DNA of 5,376 nt from assembly GCA_002353635.1 (NCBI GenBank), contig DEKA01000041.1:35684-41059 (forward strand), written 5' to 3'. Numbering within the stretch: position 1 is the stretch's first letter; each line of letters starts with the position of its first letter. The notes beneath the pieces are model-generated. The model was not told where the DNA came from and did not search any database. It worked only from the letters and a program-made list of their open reading frames with translations. This document shows positions 5,323-5,376 of this stretch, piece after piece. This stretch comes from Lachnospiraceae bacterium UBA2734. Lineage in GTDB: Bacteria > Bacillota > Clostridia > Lachnospirales > Lachnospiraceae. The translations under genes were made by a program, and so were the position numbers.

Positions 5323-5357
5323 ATCGAGTAGGAGGTGGCAATCGCCTCCTACTCGAT
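5323..5357. repeat. Perfect 13-bp hairpin near the window edge
   Basis: ATCGAGTAGGAGG (5323-5335) pairs perfectly with 5345-5357 around a 9-nt loop. No T-run follows on either strand, so it is not a classical terminator. It lies 35-40 nt upstream of the TTGACG element. An interrupted dyad (ATTCAT, CC, ATGAAT, 5311-5324) adjoins it. It may end an upstream transcript or belong to another hairpin repeat cut by the window edge. Confidence 0.55.
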
Positions 5358-5376
5358 GTCGCGGTGGTCTCGCCTC

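Overview
The window suggests a low-to-mid GC Firmicute, most likely a class Clostridia / Lachnospiraceae-type anaerobe. The grounds are a fused Memo-AMMECR1 protein beside its radical SAM partner, a cytosolic type I asparaginase, a YhcC-like radical SAM protein with a clostridial-looking GTLGTGGC cluster motif, and AGGAGG-type ribosome binding sites. This assignment rests on family knowledge, not on any search.

All five genes lie on the minus strand, so transcription runs from high to low coordinates. In that order they are: a small acidic protein with one membrane segment (5009-5176); a TIGR01212/YhcC-family radical SAM protein (4056-4976); an AnsA-type L-asparaginase (2928-3929); the AmmeMemoRadiSam radical SAM enzyme AmrS (1953-2789); and a fused Memo-like plus AMMECR1 protein, AmrB-AmrA (265-1656). 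An extended -10 promoter candidate lies upstream of the small gene. No convincing rho-independent terminator lies between any of the genes. AmrS and the fusion make up the complete set of the widely conserved but functionally unsolved AmmeMemoRadiSam system.

The spaces between genes are the unusual part. The 296 nt between amrS and amrB-amrA hold two tandem copies, about 142 nt apart, of a four-hairpin element (H1 to H4 in the direction of transcription). Corresponding stems differ in sequence but stay complementary, while loops and the last hairpin are conserved. A third, internally deleted copy fills the ansA-amrS gap. All three copies start within a few nucleotides of a stop codon or of the previous copy, and the G-U pairs favour the minus-strand RNA. 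The element looks like a structured RNA or hairpin repeat, possibly a leader of the AmmeMemoRadiSam genes, that I cannot match to a named family. Downstream of amrB-amrA, 1-264 holds no credible gene but a large nested hairpin and a second 19-bp inverted repeat that compete for the same strand. A further perfect hairpin lies at 5323-5357 near the other end.
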